From: Vibrio gazogenes
Lineage (GTDB): Bacteria > Pseudomonadota > Gammaproteobacteria > Enterobacterales > Vibrionaceae
Length of the DNA: 64,000 nt
Direction of reading: 5' to 3'
NCBI RefSeq assembly: GCF_023920225.1
Contig: NZ_CP092587.1
Location: forward strand, 930,001 to 994,000
Part shown: one piece after another, positions 10,082 to 17,761 of the stretch
How the letters are laid out: every line of letters begins with the position of its first letter
Numbering within the stretch: position 1 is the first letter of the stretch
Notes under the pieces: generated by a model
What the model saw: only the letters and a program-made list of their open reading frames with translations
The model's database searches: none
What the model was told of the DNA's origin: nothing
Translations under genes and position numbers: made by a program

Positions 10082-10114
10082 ACCAGCCGCAGTGACATGC
10101 CGGCTGGTTTTTTT
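10082..10114 (+). terminator. Intrinsic terminator after thiI
   Basis: ACCAGCCG at 10082-10089 pairs with CGGCTGGT at 10101-10108, followed by seven T. The stop of thiI is 20 bp upstream. Confidence 0.85.
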
Positions 10115-10278
10115 ATTGGTGGGGGGATGGAGAATCACAGGTGACGGCACCGAGCAACGTCGAGCACGTTGAAGGCTTGTTGTTGGCGTGTATCGCAGAA
10201 AGTCGTGTAATTGATTTGTGAGTGAGTTTTGACATCGTTCGATTCAATACACTGACTCGCAAAAAAGGATTGAGCAGA

Positions 10279-10480
10279 TAAAAATACACCGCCCATCGGA
10301 AGGCGGTGTGAAATATTTGACAGACAGGTCAAAATAAATACAGGAAGTATGCTTTGTGGCTGGGAGCCACAGAACAAGTGGTGAATCACCACATACTCGA
10401 AATACGAGTTTGCAAACACAACATCGCAACACAAAGTCTATTGATCCTAAGGAGAATCAAGTCATTCAGACTTGTCTGCG
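10279..10480 (-). ncRNA. gcvB: GcvB small RNA
   Basis: The minus strand, divergent from gcvA as in E. coli, shows the GcvB hallmarks in order. First comes a 5' stem (CAAGTC/GACTTG). Next is a G/U-rich single-stranded seed at about 10414-10436, reading TTGTGTTGCGATGTTGTG and then TTTGCAA, which matches region R1 of E. coli GcvB. Stem-loops follow (ACTCG/CGAGT, GTGGTGA/TCACCAC, TGTGGCT/AGCCACA). Then come the conserved blocks ACTTCCTGTA and ACCTGTCTGTC. The terminator stem is ACACCGCC/GGCGGTGT with TATTTTTAT at its end. Length is about 200 nt. GcvB base-pairs through Hfq with mRNAs of amino-acid and peptide transporters and is activated by GcvA when glycine is high. The exact 5' end is inferred from the promoter. 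Confidence 0.88.
10286..10309 (-). terminator. Terminator hairpin of GcvB
   Basis: ACACCGCC at 10286-10293 and GGCGGTGT at 10302-10309 form the stem. Read on the minus strand it is followed by TATTTTTAT. It corresponds to the CACCGC/GCGGTG terminator of E. coli GcvB. Confidence 0.8.
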
Positions 10481-10486
10481 GCAGAA

Positions 10487-10515
10487 AATATAGAGTTTTT
10501 CTGGTAGGTAAACAA
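10487..10515 (-). promoter_or_regulatory. Promoter of gcvB
   Basis: On the minus strand TTGTTT (10510-10515) and TATATT (10487-10492) are 17 bp apart, which would start transcription near 10480. A TATAAT for gcvA at 10525-10530 on the plus strand lies just beyond, so the two promoters are back to back, as in the GcvA-regulated enterobacterial pair. Confidence 0.65.
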
Positions 10516-10575
10516 TGGACAAATTATAATGCTTCGCATAAAAAAAACTAATCCAATTTAATAAAGGATCATTGT

Positions 10576-11505
10576 GTGAACAAAAGGTTGCCACCGTTAA
10601 ATGCTCTGCGGGTTTTTGAGTCCGCAGCACGTCATTTAAGCTTCACTCAAGCGGCGGAAGAGTTATATGTCACTCAGGCCGCAGTCAGCCATCAAATCAA
10701 GTCGTTAGAAGAATTTCTCGGGTTGAAGCTATTTATCCGAAGAAATCGCTCCCTTTTGTTAACAGAAGAGGGACAAAGTTATTTTTTTGAAATTAAAGAT
10801 ATTTTTACAGCGATTCAAGAATCGACGAATAAACTCCTGTCCCGGAGTGAAAAGGGGACATTAACCATCAGTTTGCCACCGAGTTTTGCCATTCAATGGC
10901 TGGTGCCTCGTTTAGCCGACTTTAATCAACAGCAACCGGATATCGATGTTCGGATAAAAGCAGTTGATAGAGAAGAAGGCTCTTTAGTGGATGATGTCGA
11001 TGTCGCTATTTATTACGGCAAAGGGCTGTGGCCGGGCTTAAGAACAGATAAACTTTATCAGGAGTTTTTGATCCCGCTTTGTTCGCCATTATTGCTGGCG
11101 CAGGGGAAGCCTCTCCATTCACCGGAAGATTTATCTCATCATACGTTGTTACATGATACTTCCCGGCAGGATTGGAATACTTTTGCTCGGGAAAATCATT
11201 TATCAGGCATTGCGGTTGATCATGGCCCGATTTTTAGTCACTCAACTATGGTGTTACAGGCCGCGGCTCATGGTCAGGGTATTGCGCTGGGTAACAATGT
11301 GCTGGCACAGCCTGAAATTGAGGCCGGGAGACTGGTCCCATTATTTGATAAAGTGCTGATGACAGATAACGCTTTTTATCTGGTTTGTCATGAAAAACAG
11401 GCCAATACCGGACGTATTGCCACATTTCGCAACTGGATGTTGAATCGAGCCCGGCGGGAGCAAGAAGTGATTTTGGATGACAGCTATGACAGTGAGTCAA
11501 AATAG
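10576..11505 (+). CDS. gcvA: Glycine cleavage system transcriptional regulator GcvA (LysR family)
   Basis: GcvA is the LysR-type regulator that activates gcvTHP and gcvB when glycine is abundant and represses them with GcvR when purines are present. The 309-residue protein has an N-terminal winged helix-turn-helix (about 6-65), including LSFTQAAEELYVTQAAVS, and a periplasmic-binding-like effector domain. It is colinear with E. coli GcvA from KRLPPLNALRVFE to near the end. The start is GTG at 10576 with AAAGGA upstream. It is divergent from the GcvB RNA. The downstream hydrolase, ygdD and rlmM follow closely on the same strand. Confidence 0.94.
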   Translation: MNKRLPPLNALRVFESAARHLSFTQAAEELYVTQAAVSHQIKSLEEFLGLKLFIRRNRSLLLTEEGQSYFFEIKDIFTAIQESTNKLLSRSEKGTLTISLPPSFAIQWLVPRLADFNQQQPDIDVRIKAVDREEGSLVDDVDVAIYYGKGLWPGLRTDKLYQEFLIPLCSPLLLAQGKPLHSPEDLSHHTLLHDTSRQDWNTFARENHLSGIAVDHGPIFSHSTMVLQAAAHGQGIALGNNVLAQPEIEAGRLVPLFDKVLMTDNAFYLVCHEKQANTGRIATFRNWMLNRARREQEVILDDSYDSESK

Positions 11506-11521
11506 AGCAGCGAGTAAGGGC

Positions 11522-12172
11522 ATGATAGACAACGAATACCAACCCAATAGTGAATATGTACAGTTTAATGGGCCGAGCGATGGGCCTGTGTTTATCTTTG
11601 CCCATGGTGCCGGTGCTGATATGACGCATGAGTTTATGGATAATATTGCGTGTGGATTGGCAGCAACAGGGATTCGCGTGATTCGCTTTAATTTTCCTTA
11701 CATGATTCGCAGAGCGCTGGAGGCGAAGAAGTTTCCGCCGGATCGCGCACCGAAACTGATGGCTGCTTTTGAGTCGGTCATCCGACACTATGCGGCTCAG
11801 CCGGTGGTGATTGGGGGAAAATCCATGGGCGGGCGTATTGCGAGTCTGCTCAATCAGCATCATCAGGTCAAAGGCATTGCCTGCTTAGGTTTCCCGTTTC
11901 ATCCTCCGGGAAAGCCAGAGAAGCAGAAGGGAGAGCATTTGGCTATATGTGAAAGGCCGTGTCTGATTTTACAAGGGGAGCGGGACACGTTTGGTTGTCG
12001 CGAGGAAGTCACAGCAATGGCGTTGAGTCCGCAAGTTCAGGTTGTTTATGTGCCTGATGGTGACCATAGCTTTAAGCCTCGCAAACGTTCAGGTCATACC
12101 GAGCAAGACAATCTTGCCTTCGTAGTGGAAAAATTAAGTGAGTTTATTTGGAGCACTCATCATGAAAAGTAA
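11522..12172 (+). CDS. Alpha/beta-family hydrolase (dienelactone hydrolase-like)
   Basis: This encodes a small alpha/beta-hydrolase fold protein of about 216 residues. The oxyanion loop HGAGADM follows the first strand, and the nucleophile elbow is GGKSMGG, with Ser as nucleophile. A late PDGDHSF supplies the catalytic histidine. It resembles the KANL3/Tex30-type hydrolases of unknown substrate. The ORF can also begin at 11477 inside gcvA (231 residues). The 11522 ATG has AAGG close upstream and lies just before the conserved part, so I prefer it, with low certainty. The end overlaps ygdD by 11 nt, implying translational coupling. Confidence 0.8.
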   Translation: MIDNEYQPNSEYVQFNGPSDGPVFIFAHGAGADMTHEFMDNIACGLAATGIRVIRFNFPYMIRRALEAKKFPPDRAPKLMAAFESVIRHYAAQPVVIGGKSMGGRIASLLNQHHQVKGIACLGFPFHPPGKPEKQKGEHLAICERPCLILQGERDTFGCREEVTAMALSPQVQVVYVPDGDHSFKPRKRSGHTEQDNLAFVVEKLSEFIWSTHHEK

Positions 12173-12560
12173 ATTGCTATTTCTTTTTGCTGCCTGTTTT
12201 GGGGCGTTTGGGGTAGGGCTGGGGGCTTTTGCTTCCCATGGTTTAAAAACCGTTTTATCGCCGAATCTACTCGGGGTGTTTGAAGTCGGCGTTCGTTATC
12301 AGTTTATTCACACTCTGGCATTACTGGGATGTGGTGTGATGATGCTACTCTCATCACAGCAAGCGGTGCAGAAATATTTTTATCGGGCAGGAATCTGTTT
12401 TATTATCGGCATCTTTTGTTTTAGCGGCAGCCTGTACGCACTAGCGCTGACCGGTGTGAAATGGTTCGGTCCAATCACACCTTTCGGCGGCGTCTGTTTT
12501 ATTCTGGGATGGGTGCTGATGTTTGTCGCTGCGTGGAATATGAAAGAGGTGAATCAGTGA
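12162..12560 (+). CDS. ygdD: DUF423 family inner-membrane protein YgdD
   Basis: This 132-residue protein is nearly all membrane: four hydrophobic segments at about 4-24, 44-64, 70-91 and 98-122. The N-terminus has the DUF423 signature with a Gly-rich [16 protein letters not shown] stretch. Its role is unknown. The ATG at 12162 is preferred over an upstream in-frame start at 12138 because GGAG precedes it and it gives the family N-terminus. It overlaps the hydrolase by 11 nt and rlmM by 4 nt. The order gcvA-ygdD-rlmM is also that of E. coli. Confidence 0.88.
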   Translation: MKSKLLFLFAACFGAFGVGLGAFASHGLKTVLSPNLLGVFEVGVRYQFIHTLALLGCGVMMLLSSQQAVQKYFYRAGICFIIGIFCFSGSLYALALTGVKWFGPITPFGGVCFILGWVLMFVAAWNMKEVNQ

Positions 12561-13648
12561 AGCAGGTCATGCTCTATTGCCGTGCCGGTTTTGAGAAAGA
12601 ATGTGCCGGAGAAATTCAGGACAAAGCAAGCCGAATCGAAGTATTCGGCTTTCCGCGTTTGAAGTATCAGACCGGATATGTGCTGTTTGAATGTTATCAG
12701 GATGGCGATGCCGATAAGCTGATTCGAGAGATCGACTTTCAAAGTCTGATTTTTGCGCGTCAGATGTTTGCCGTTTGTGCGGCGTGTGAATCTTTACCGA
12801 AAGACGATCGAATCTCGCCCATTCTTCAGTCGCTGGGCGACATGGAAGGGTTACCTCGCTGTGGTGATCTGCGGGTCGAAACCCCCGATACCAATGAAGC
12901 GAAAGAGTTGCTGAAATTTTGCCGTAAATTCACGGTACCGCTGCGCCAAGCATTGCGGGGGAAAGGCATTCTGTTTGGCAAAGATGAGCCGAAGAAACCA
13001 GTGCTACATGTCTGTTTTGTCGCGCCCGGTCATTGCTACATCGGTTATTCTTATACCAATAATAACTCATCGTTTTTTATGGGAATCCCACGTCTGAAAT
13101 TTCCAGCGGATGCGCCGAGTCGTTCAACGCTGAAACTGGAAGAAGCATTTCATGTGTTTATTCCCCGCTCGGAATGGGATGAACGTTTAGCTTCAGGCAT
13201 GTGGGCGGTTGATCTGGGGGCATGTCCCGGCGGCTGGACCTATCAGTTGGTGCAGCGTTCGATGTTTGTTCATGCGGTCGATAACGGCATGATGGCGGAC
13301 AGTCTGATGGATACCGGTCAGGTCAAACATCATATGGAAGATGGCTTCAAATTTGAGCCACCGCGTAAGAATGTCACTTGGTTAGTGTGTGATATGGTCG
13401 AGAAGCCGGCTCGCGTCGCACAACTCATGGGAGAATGGTTGATCCGCGGCTGGACGAAAGAGGCACTGTTTAATCTGAAATTGCCGATGAAGGGACGTTA
13501 TGACGAAGTGTTGCAGGATATTGATAATCTGAAGCATTTTCTGAAGGATAACCACGTCAATTTCCGGTTACAGGCCAAACATCTTTATCATGATCGGGAA
13601 GAAATTACCGTGCATGTTCGGAGCTTGTCCAATATCTCTCCTCATTAA
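12557..13648 (+). CDS. rlmM: 23S rRNA 2'-O-ribose C2498 methyltransferase RlmM
   Basis: RlmM methylates the ribose of C2498 in the peptidyl-transferase centre of 23S rRNA using S-adenosylmethionine. The 363-residue protein has an N-terminal THUMP-like part and a C-terminal Rossmann methyltransferase domain with [13 protein letters not shown] as the SAM-binding motif near residue 217. The start is GTG at 12557, overlapping the ygdD stop as GTGA, with AAAGAGGTG upstream. The longer ORF from 12461 would read through ygdD out of frame and is not real. It converges with xni, and the 3' ends lie 42 bp apart. Confidence 0.95.
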   Translation: MKQVMLYCRAGFEKECAGEIQDKASRIEVFGFPRLKYQTGYVLFECYQDGDADKLIREIDFQSLIFARQMFAVCAACESLPKDDRISPILQSLGDMEGLPRCGDLRVETPDTNEAKELLKFCRKFTVPLRQALRGKGILFGKDEPKKPVLHVCFVAPGHCYIGYSYTNNNSSFFMGIPRLKFPADAPSRSTLKLEEAFHVFIPRSEWDERLASGMWAVDLGACPGGWTYQLVQRSMFVHAVDNGMMADSLMDTGQVKHHMEDGFKFEPPRKNVTWLVCDMVEKPARVAQLMGEWLIRGWTKEALFNLKLPMKGRYDEVLQDIDNLKHFLKDNHVNFRLQAKHLYHDREEITVHVRSLSNISPH

Positions 13649-13690
13649 GTGAGTTGTAGTCGGCTTTTTAGGTGCTTGGGAGCGTGTCTG

Positions 13691-14473
13691 TTATGACACG
13701 CTCTCCGATGGCTGAAAGCGGATATCCTGCAGATTGAATCCCAACTGGATATCGGTTTTGAGGGTTGCGACTGCTTTGCACTGACGTGCCAATTCAATAT
13801 GTTCGGTGAGTTTTTTCTGGTATTTCTTCGGTAACTCCGTACTTTGATAAGCCTGTTCAATATCGCTAAACTGATTGAGAATTTCCTTCGCTGCCTTCGG
13901 GCCAATCCCCGGTACCCCACTGACTTGACTGGAATGAATGCCGGTGAGTGCCCAGTAATCACAAAGCTGTTCAGGGCGGACACCGAATTCTTGGGTGATA
14001 AATTCTTGATCCAACCACCGGTGCTGGAAATAATCCCGAATTCTCAGCGTCGGAGAGAGCAACTGACAGTAGCCCTTATCGGTTGAAATAATCGTCACTT
14101 GTTGCTGATGACTGGCGACTTTGGTGGCCAGCGTGGCAACCAAATCATCGGCTTCGTCACCACTGGAGAGAAGAGAGTCGATGCCGATTTCCCACCATGC
14201 TTGTTGAATGGTATCCATATTTTGTCTCAGCGCATCGGGCATCGGTTGCCGTTTTTCTTTATAGTGAGGCAGCAGCTCTGCACGCCAACCCCGATCTTCA
14301 GAATCATGATCAAACACGGCAATGATATGCGAGGGAGAGGTTTCTTGAATAATTTTGGCTAAAGTCCGGCTGGTTGTTTGGCACGTTCTTTCAATATCTT
14401 CAGCATTGGGTTGTGCTGAATGAACGCGGCGAATCAGATTCAGTGCGTCGATAATGACAAGGTGTAGAGACAT
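13691..14473 (-). CDS. xni: Flap endonuclease Xni (ExoIX)
   Basis: Xni is a 5'-nuclease family protein related to the exonuclease domain of DNA polymerase I, acting on flap structures. The 260-residue sequence shows DALNLIRRVHS at the N-terminus, SGDEADDLVATLA near 118-130 and STDKGYCQLL near 145-154. GVPGIGPKAAKEIL near 190-203 is the helix-hairpin-helix. Compared with the PolI exonuclease domain it is shorter, which is the Xni pattern. It is 83 bp downstream of ppnN, with a terminator between them, so it is probably expressed separately. A GAGCGTGTC/GACACGCTC inverted repeat covers its stop codon. Confidence 0.9.
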   Translation of the reverse strand: MSLHLVIIDALNLIRRVHSAQPNAEDIERTCQTTSRTLAKIIQETSPSHIIAVFDHDSEDRGWRAELLPHYKEKRQPMPDALRQNMDTIQQAWWEIGIDSLLSSGDEADDLVATLATKVASHQQQVTIISTDKGYCQLLSPTLRIRDYFQHRWLDQEFITQEFGVRPEQLCDYWALTGIHSSQVSGVPGIGPKAAKEILNQFSDIEQAYQSTELPKKYQKKLTEHIELARQCKAVATLKTDIQLGFNLQDIRFQPSESVS

Positions 14474-14498
14474 TCGCGTTCTTCGCTTAGGAGCATGT

Positions 14499-14525
14499 TA
14501 AAATAAGGGCCGAAGCCCTTATTCT
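14499..14525 (-). terminator. Intrinsic terminator after ppnN
   Basis: On the minus strand AATAAGGGC, a TTCG tetraloop and GCCCTTATT are followed by TTAA. It lies between the ppnN stop and the xni start. Confidence 0.75.
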
Positions 14526-14556
14526 AGTGGATAATGACATACTCGGGCAACCCATA

Positions 14557-15921
14557 CTACTTGTTGGCAATTTTATAGCAGGGCTCATAAGCATGTCCGC
14601 CGGGCAGTTTCATACGGTTTTGTTTGACGAAGTCTTTCAAGAGCTTGTCCATTTTCTGCATGATTGCCGACTCCCCATCAATGATGAAAGGGCCATGTTG
14701 TTCGATTTCACGAATACCTTCCGCTTTGACATTCCCTGCCACAATGCCTGAAAACGCCTTGCGTAGGTTCGCTGCAAGCACTTCCGGTTTTTGGTTCATG
14801 TGCAGATCAAGGTTCGCCATTGCGTGGTGAGTCGGCACAAACGGTAACTGAAACTCCGGATCGATTTTGAGTGACCAGTTGAAACTGTAAGCATCACCAT
14901 GCGCTTTTCTGAATTGGCGGACAACAGGCATTGCCTCATTCATCTTGCGCGCGACTCTTGCGGGATCATCAATAATAATCTGATAGTGTTTGCGAGCCGC
15001 TTCTCCCAATGTTTCACTAATAAATTGATCGATCGAGTTAAAATAGTCTTCACTACCTTCCGGGCCGGTCAGAATAATTGGGAGTGGTTGTTCGGCATTA
15101 TCCGGATGCATCATGATGCCGAGAATATATAACAGCTCTTCAGCCGTACCGGGACCGCCGGGGAAAATCACAATACCGTGCGCCATACGAACAAATGCTT
15201 CCAGACGTTTCTCGATATCTGGCATGATGATCAGCTCGTTAACGATCGGGTTTGGCGGTTCGGCGGCGATGATTGAGGGTTCGGTCAGACCGATATAGCG
15301 TGCATTTTTATAACGCTGTTTCGCATGGCCGATGGCCGCGCCTTTCATCGGGCCTTCCATCGCTCCCGGACCACAGCCAGTACAGATATTGAGCTCGCGT
15401 AATCCGAGTTCATTGCCGACTTCGCGGGTATATTGGTATTCAACCGGATTGATTGAATGTCCACCCCAGCAGACCACTAGGTTTGGTGTCAGTCCGGGTA
15501 TGAGTGTCCGAGCGTTACGTAAGATATCGAACACCAAATTGGTGTTATAGACAGAATCGACCTGATCATATCGTTTGCTATCTGCGACATGCATGTTGAC
15601 ATAAACAATGTCCCGTAACACGGAACAAAGGTGTTCTTGAATCCCTTTGATGATTTCGCCATCAACAAAAGCATGTTCAGGAGGGTCGATCAGCTCTAGT
15701 TTAATGCCTCGTTCCCGTCTGAGGACGTTGACATCAAAGTTCTGATATTTATCCAGCAGCTCTTTGGAGCTGTCGGTGTGGCTGCCAGAATTCAAGACTG
15801 CCAGCGTACAATTTCTGTAAAGTTGGTATAGATCCCCGCTGGATGCGGTTTTTTTCAGGCGTTCAACTTCAATCTGCGAGAGCAGATCCATACTTCCGGT
15901 CGGGCTGATATGAGTAATCAT
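14557..15921 (-). CDS. ppnN: Pyrimidine/purine nucleotide 5'-monophosphate nucleosidase PpnN
   Basis: PpnN (formerly YgdH) splits nucleoside 5'-monophosphates into base and ribose 5-phosphate. In E. coli it is a target of (p)ppGpp and balances purine pools during stress. The 454-residue protein has the LOG-family motif [12 protein letters not shown] near residue 255 and the flanking N-terminal extension typical of PpnN (SQIEVERLK near the start). The ATG at 15921 has AAGGAGG seven bases upstream. The predicted promoter holds a LexA-like box in its spacer, described separately. The gene is single, with its own terminator. Confidence 0.95.
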   Translation of the reverse strand: MITHISPTGSMDLLSQIEVERLKKTASSGDLYQLYRNCTLAVLNSGSHTDSSKELLDKYQNFDVNVLRRERGIKLELIDPPEHAFVDGEIIKGIQEHLCSVLRDIVYVNMHVADSKRYDQVDSVYNTNLVFDILRNARTLIPGLTPNLVVCWGGHSINPVEYQYTREVGNELGLRELNICTGCGPGAMEGPMKGAAIGHAKQRYKNARYIGLTEPSIIAAEPPNPIVNELIIMPDIEKRLEAFVRMAHGIVIFPGGPGTAEELLYILGIMMHPDNAEQPLPIILTGPEGSEDYFNSIDQFISETLGEAARKHYQIIIDDPARVARKMNEAMPVVRQFRKAHGDAYSFNWSLKIDPEFQLPFVPTHHAMANLDLHMNQKPEVLAANLRKAFSGIVAGNVKAEGIREIEQHGPFIIDGESAIMQKMDKLLKDFVKQNRMKLPGGHAYEPCYKIANK

Positions 15922-15991
15922 GAATGCCTCCTTGATAGTCAGTACGGAATAATATGTTTTTCTAATATGTTGAGGCTAATGATAAATAAAT

Positions 15992-16020
15992 ATAATAACT
16001 GTATGATTTTACAGTAACAA
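15992..16020 (-). promoter_or_regulatory. ppnN promoter with LexA-like box in the spacer
   Basis: On the minus strand TTGTTA (16015-16020) and TATTAT (15992-15997) are exactly 17 bp apart. The spacer is itself CTGTAAAATCATACAGT. It contains CTGT-N8-ACAG (15999-16014 on the plus strand, CTGTATGATTTTACAG), the gammaproteobacterial LexA operator pattern, in a position where repressor would block polymerase. The ppnN start is about 70 bp downstream. Regulation by LexA is inferred. Confidence 0.55.
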
Positions 16021-16138
16021 TTTAGTCCGTAGATAATCAACTAGGGAACTGAAACCGTTCAATGATGTGATGTCCGTCACTCTATTGAACCGGGTTGATT
16101 AAAAAATACTCATTCTTAAGCGGCTGTGCTCAAACGCT

Positions 16139-17440
16139 TCATTGCCAACTGACTTGGCTTGCTCCTGCTTTTTTGGCTGTTTGAAAAGCATGATACACCC
16201 GTTCAAGAATCTCTTCCGGTGTATCACCTTCTTGAAATGCAACACTGGCGGCACTCAGAGTAATGGTGAGGTGTTTATCTTTGAATTTGAAAGGAAGCCG
16301 TTCGACTTGGCGCAAAATAGTTTGCATGAGTAAGTAACTTTCCTGTTCGGCACGATCCGGCATGATGATCATGAATTCTTCACCGCAAAAGCGAGCGACT
16401 GTATCGGTTTCAGACAGTTCTTTCTGAATCGTTTTGGCAATAATTTTCAGGGCCTTATCACCTGCTGAGTAACCAAAGTTTTTGTTCAGTGACTTAAAGT
16501 TATCGATATCGAGTAACACAATACGAAGGGGATGTTGGTTTTTGATCCAACGATGATATTCTAATTCCAAACGATTATGAAAAGCCGCTCGGTTATACAC
16601 TTTGGTTAATGGATCTTGTAGTACTCTTTGCGCTTGATCTTCAAGCCGACAGCGATAGTCGTGGGTTGATTCGTACAGTGACTCGGCCTGATTACGCGTG
16701 TATTCCATCCGTTCAATTAATATTTTTTCACGCTGTTCCGCGTGAGTCAGTCGTTCTGACAAAGCCGTCAACTGAGACAGTAATGGGGTTAAAGTGGATT
16801 TGAGTGAAGCATAATCCTGTTCTTTTTCCAGAATCTTATGACTTCGAGTCATCAGCATGTTGAACTCGAGATTCATTTCTTGACGATGTGACAGGTAACT
16901 CTGGCTCTGTTGAATGCTCTGTTTGGTACTTTTAAGATGTGTCGCCAAAGAACTATTGAGCTGCTCAAAGAATTGTTCTGATTGCTTACGCTCATGGGTG
17001 GTTCCCTCAACAACCAGACGCAGCACTTCCAGCGTCAGCTCCAGCAATGTATCGGGCGTAACGCCGACCAATAATTTGGCGCGGATATCCATCAGCACCT
17101 CTCCGGATTCGCCTTCGAAATCCAGCTCGGTGATCAGTGTTTGCAATTCATCGGACAGCTTTTTGTGTAGGGCTTGTTCTGCCGTATGACTCATCTTATT
17201 TGTACGATGAGGATTCGTTGCAATAATTTTGACTGAACGCTCATAAAGGCCCAGTAATTTTACCGCCTGCTCTGATTTTGGCGATGGATGAACGGAAGAT
17301 ACGTTCAGTAGATCGCGAAGATCCCGTTTTACTTTTGAAGGCAAACCGGGAATTCTTAACAAAGTCTCTCCACCATGACGAATGTGGCGTTCAAGATTGG
17401 TCATTGGTTTTTCCATAGTCAACGTTTGTTGTTTCAGCAT
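16139..17440 (-). CDS. GGDEF domain protein with variant CGEEF signature
   Basis: This 433-residue cytoplasmic protein has no signal peptide or membrane segment. Residues about 80-270 are helical and probably coiled coil. A GGDEF domain fills 275-433, beginning DPLTKVYNR (276-284), with the metal-binding Asp in LLDIDNF (311-315). The active-site loop reads CGEEF (352-356), so the first Gly is Cys. The inhibitory RxxD motif is replaced by SETD (343-346). It may be a diguanylate cyclase without product inhibition, or an inactive c-di-GMP effector. V. cholerae has a GGDEF gene (cdgG, as I recall) at the same place between ppnN and queF. Alternative starts are 17416 and 17404, the last with GGAAA upstream. 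Confidence 0.85.
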   Translation of the reverse strand: MLKQQTLTMEKPMTNLERHIRHGGETLLRIPGLPSKVKRDLRDLLNVSSVHPSPKSEQAVKLLGLYERSVKIIATNPHRTNKMSHTAEQALHKKLSDELQTLITELDFEGESGEVLMDIRAKLLVGVTPDTLLELTLEVLRLVVEGTTHERKQSEQFFEQLNSSLATHLKSTKQSIQQSQSYLSHRQEMNLEFNMLMTRSHKILEKEQDYASLKSTLTPLLSQLTALSERLTHAEQREKILIERMEYTRNQAESLYESTHDYRCRLEDQAQRVLQDPLTKVYNRAAFHNRLELEYHRWIKNQHPLRIVLLDIDNFKSLNKNFGYSAGDKALKIIAKTIQKELSETDTVARFCGEEFMIIMPDRAEQESYLLMQTILRQVERLPFKFKDKHLTITLSAASVAFQEGDTPEEILERVYHAFQTAKKAGASQVSWQ

Positions 17441-17761
17441 GTGTCAATCACAGCAAGTTCAGGGGAAATTCGTATATTAACGTTTTATTATTTTGTTCGT
17501 TGTTGCCAACATACCCGTGGTCATTTGGCGTGTCATTGTCACGTTAACAGATGACAGAAAAATGATACATCGTTTCAATACACTATATTCCTTCTCGGAT
17601 TTGACCTGAAGTCGCTTTGCGTGTCAAACGAACTTTATTGAGTTGGGATCTGAACGGTATTAGACCGGAGGATGCAAGTGGGCTTGCCATGAATGAACGA
17701 ATTGTATAAGCCCTTATTCTATCAGTGAAAATCATCCGTGAAAGCATGGTTGAGAGCGTGT
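17441..17761. other. Gene-free stretch between the TPR protein and the GGDEF gene
   Basis: These 321 bp lie between two minus-strand genes. A 60-codon minus ORF (17583-17765) starts with ATGA overlapping the stop of the TPR gene, but its product resembles nothing known and is basic and low in structure. I searched for a c-di-GMP riboswitch because of the neighbours and found only isolated fragments such as ACGCAAAGC, without the GGCAAACC and tetraloop parts. The promoter of the GGDEF gene is presumably here. Confidence 0.35.

Noticed and set aside
10135..10434. A 99-codon minus ORF and overlapping ORFs in the gcvA upstream region
   Set aside because: They cover the GcvB RNA, whose conserved blocks, promoter and terminator explain the sequence. 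The translated products resemble nothing.
11246..11863. Minus-strand ORF of 205 codons across gcvA and the hydrolase gene
   Set aside because: It is antisense to two recognised coding regions and its product has no recognisable motif.
12461..12556. Longer N-terminus of RlmM
   Set aside because: The extension reads ygdD out of frame. The GTG at 12557 has a good ribosome-binding site and family N-terminus.
13680..13703. GAGCGTGTC/GACACGCTC stem as a terminator between rlmM and xni
   Set aside because: It overlaps the xni stop codon and lacks a T-run on either strand.
17620..17700. Possible c-di-GMP (GEMM) riboswitch near the two GGDEF-derived genes
   Set aside because: Only ACGCAAAGC and a CCTCCGGTCTAATACC-like fragment occur. 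The order is wrong and the GGCAAACC part and the GAAA tetraloop are absent.
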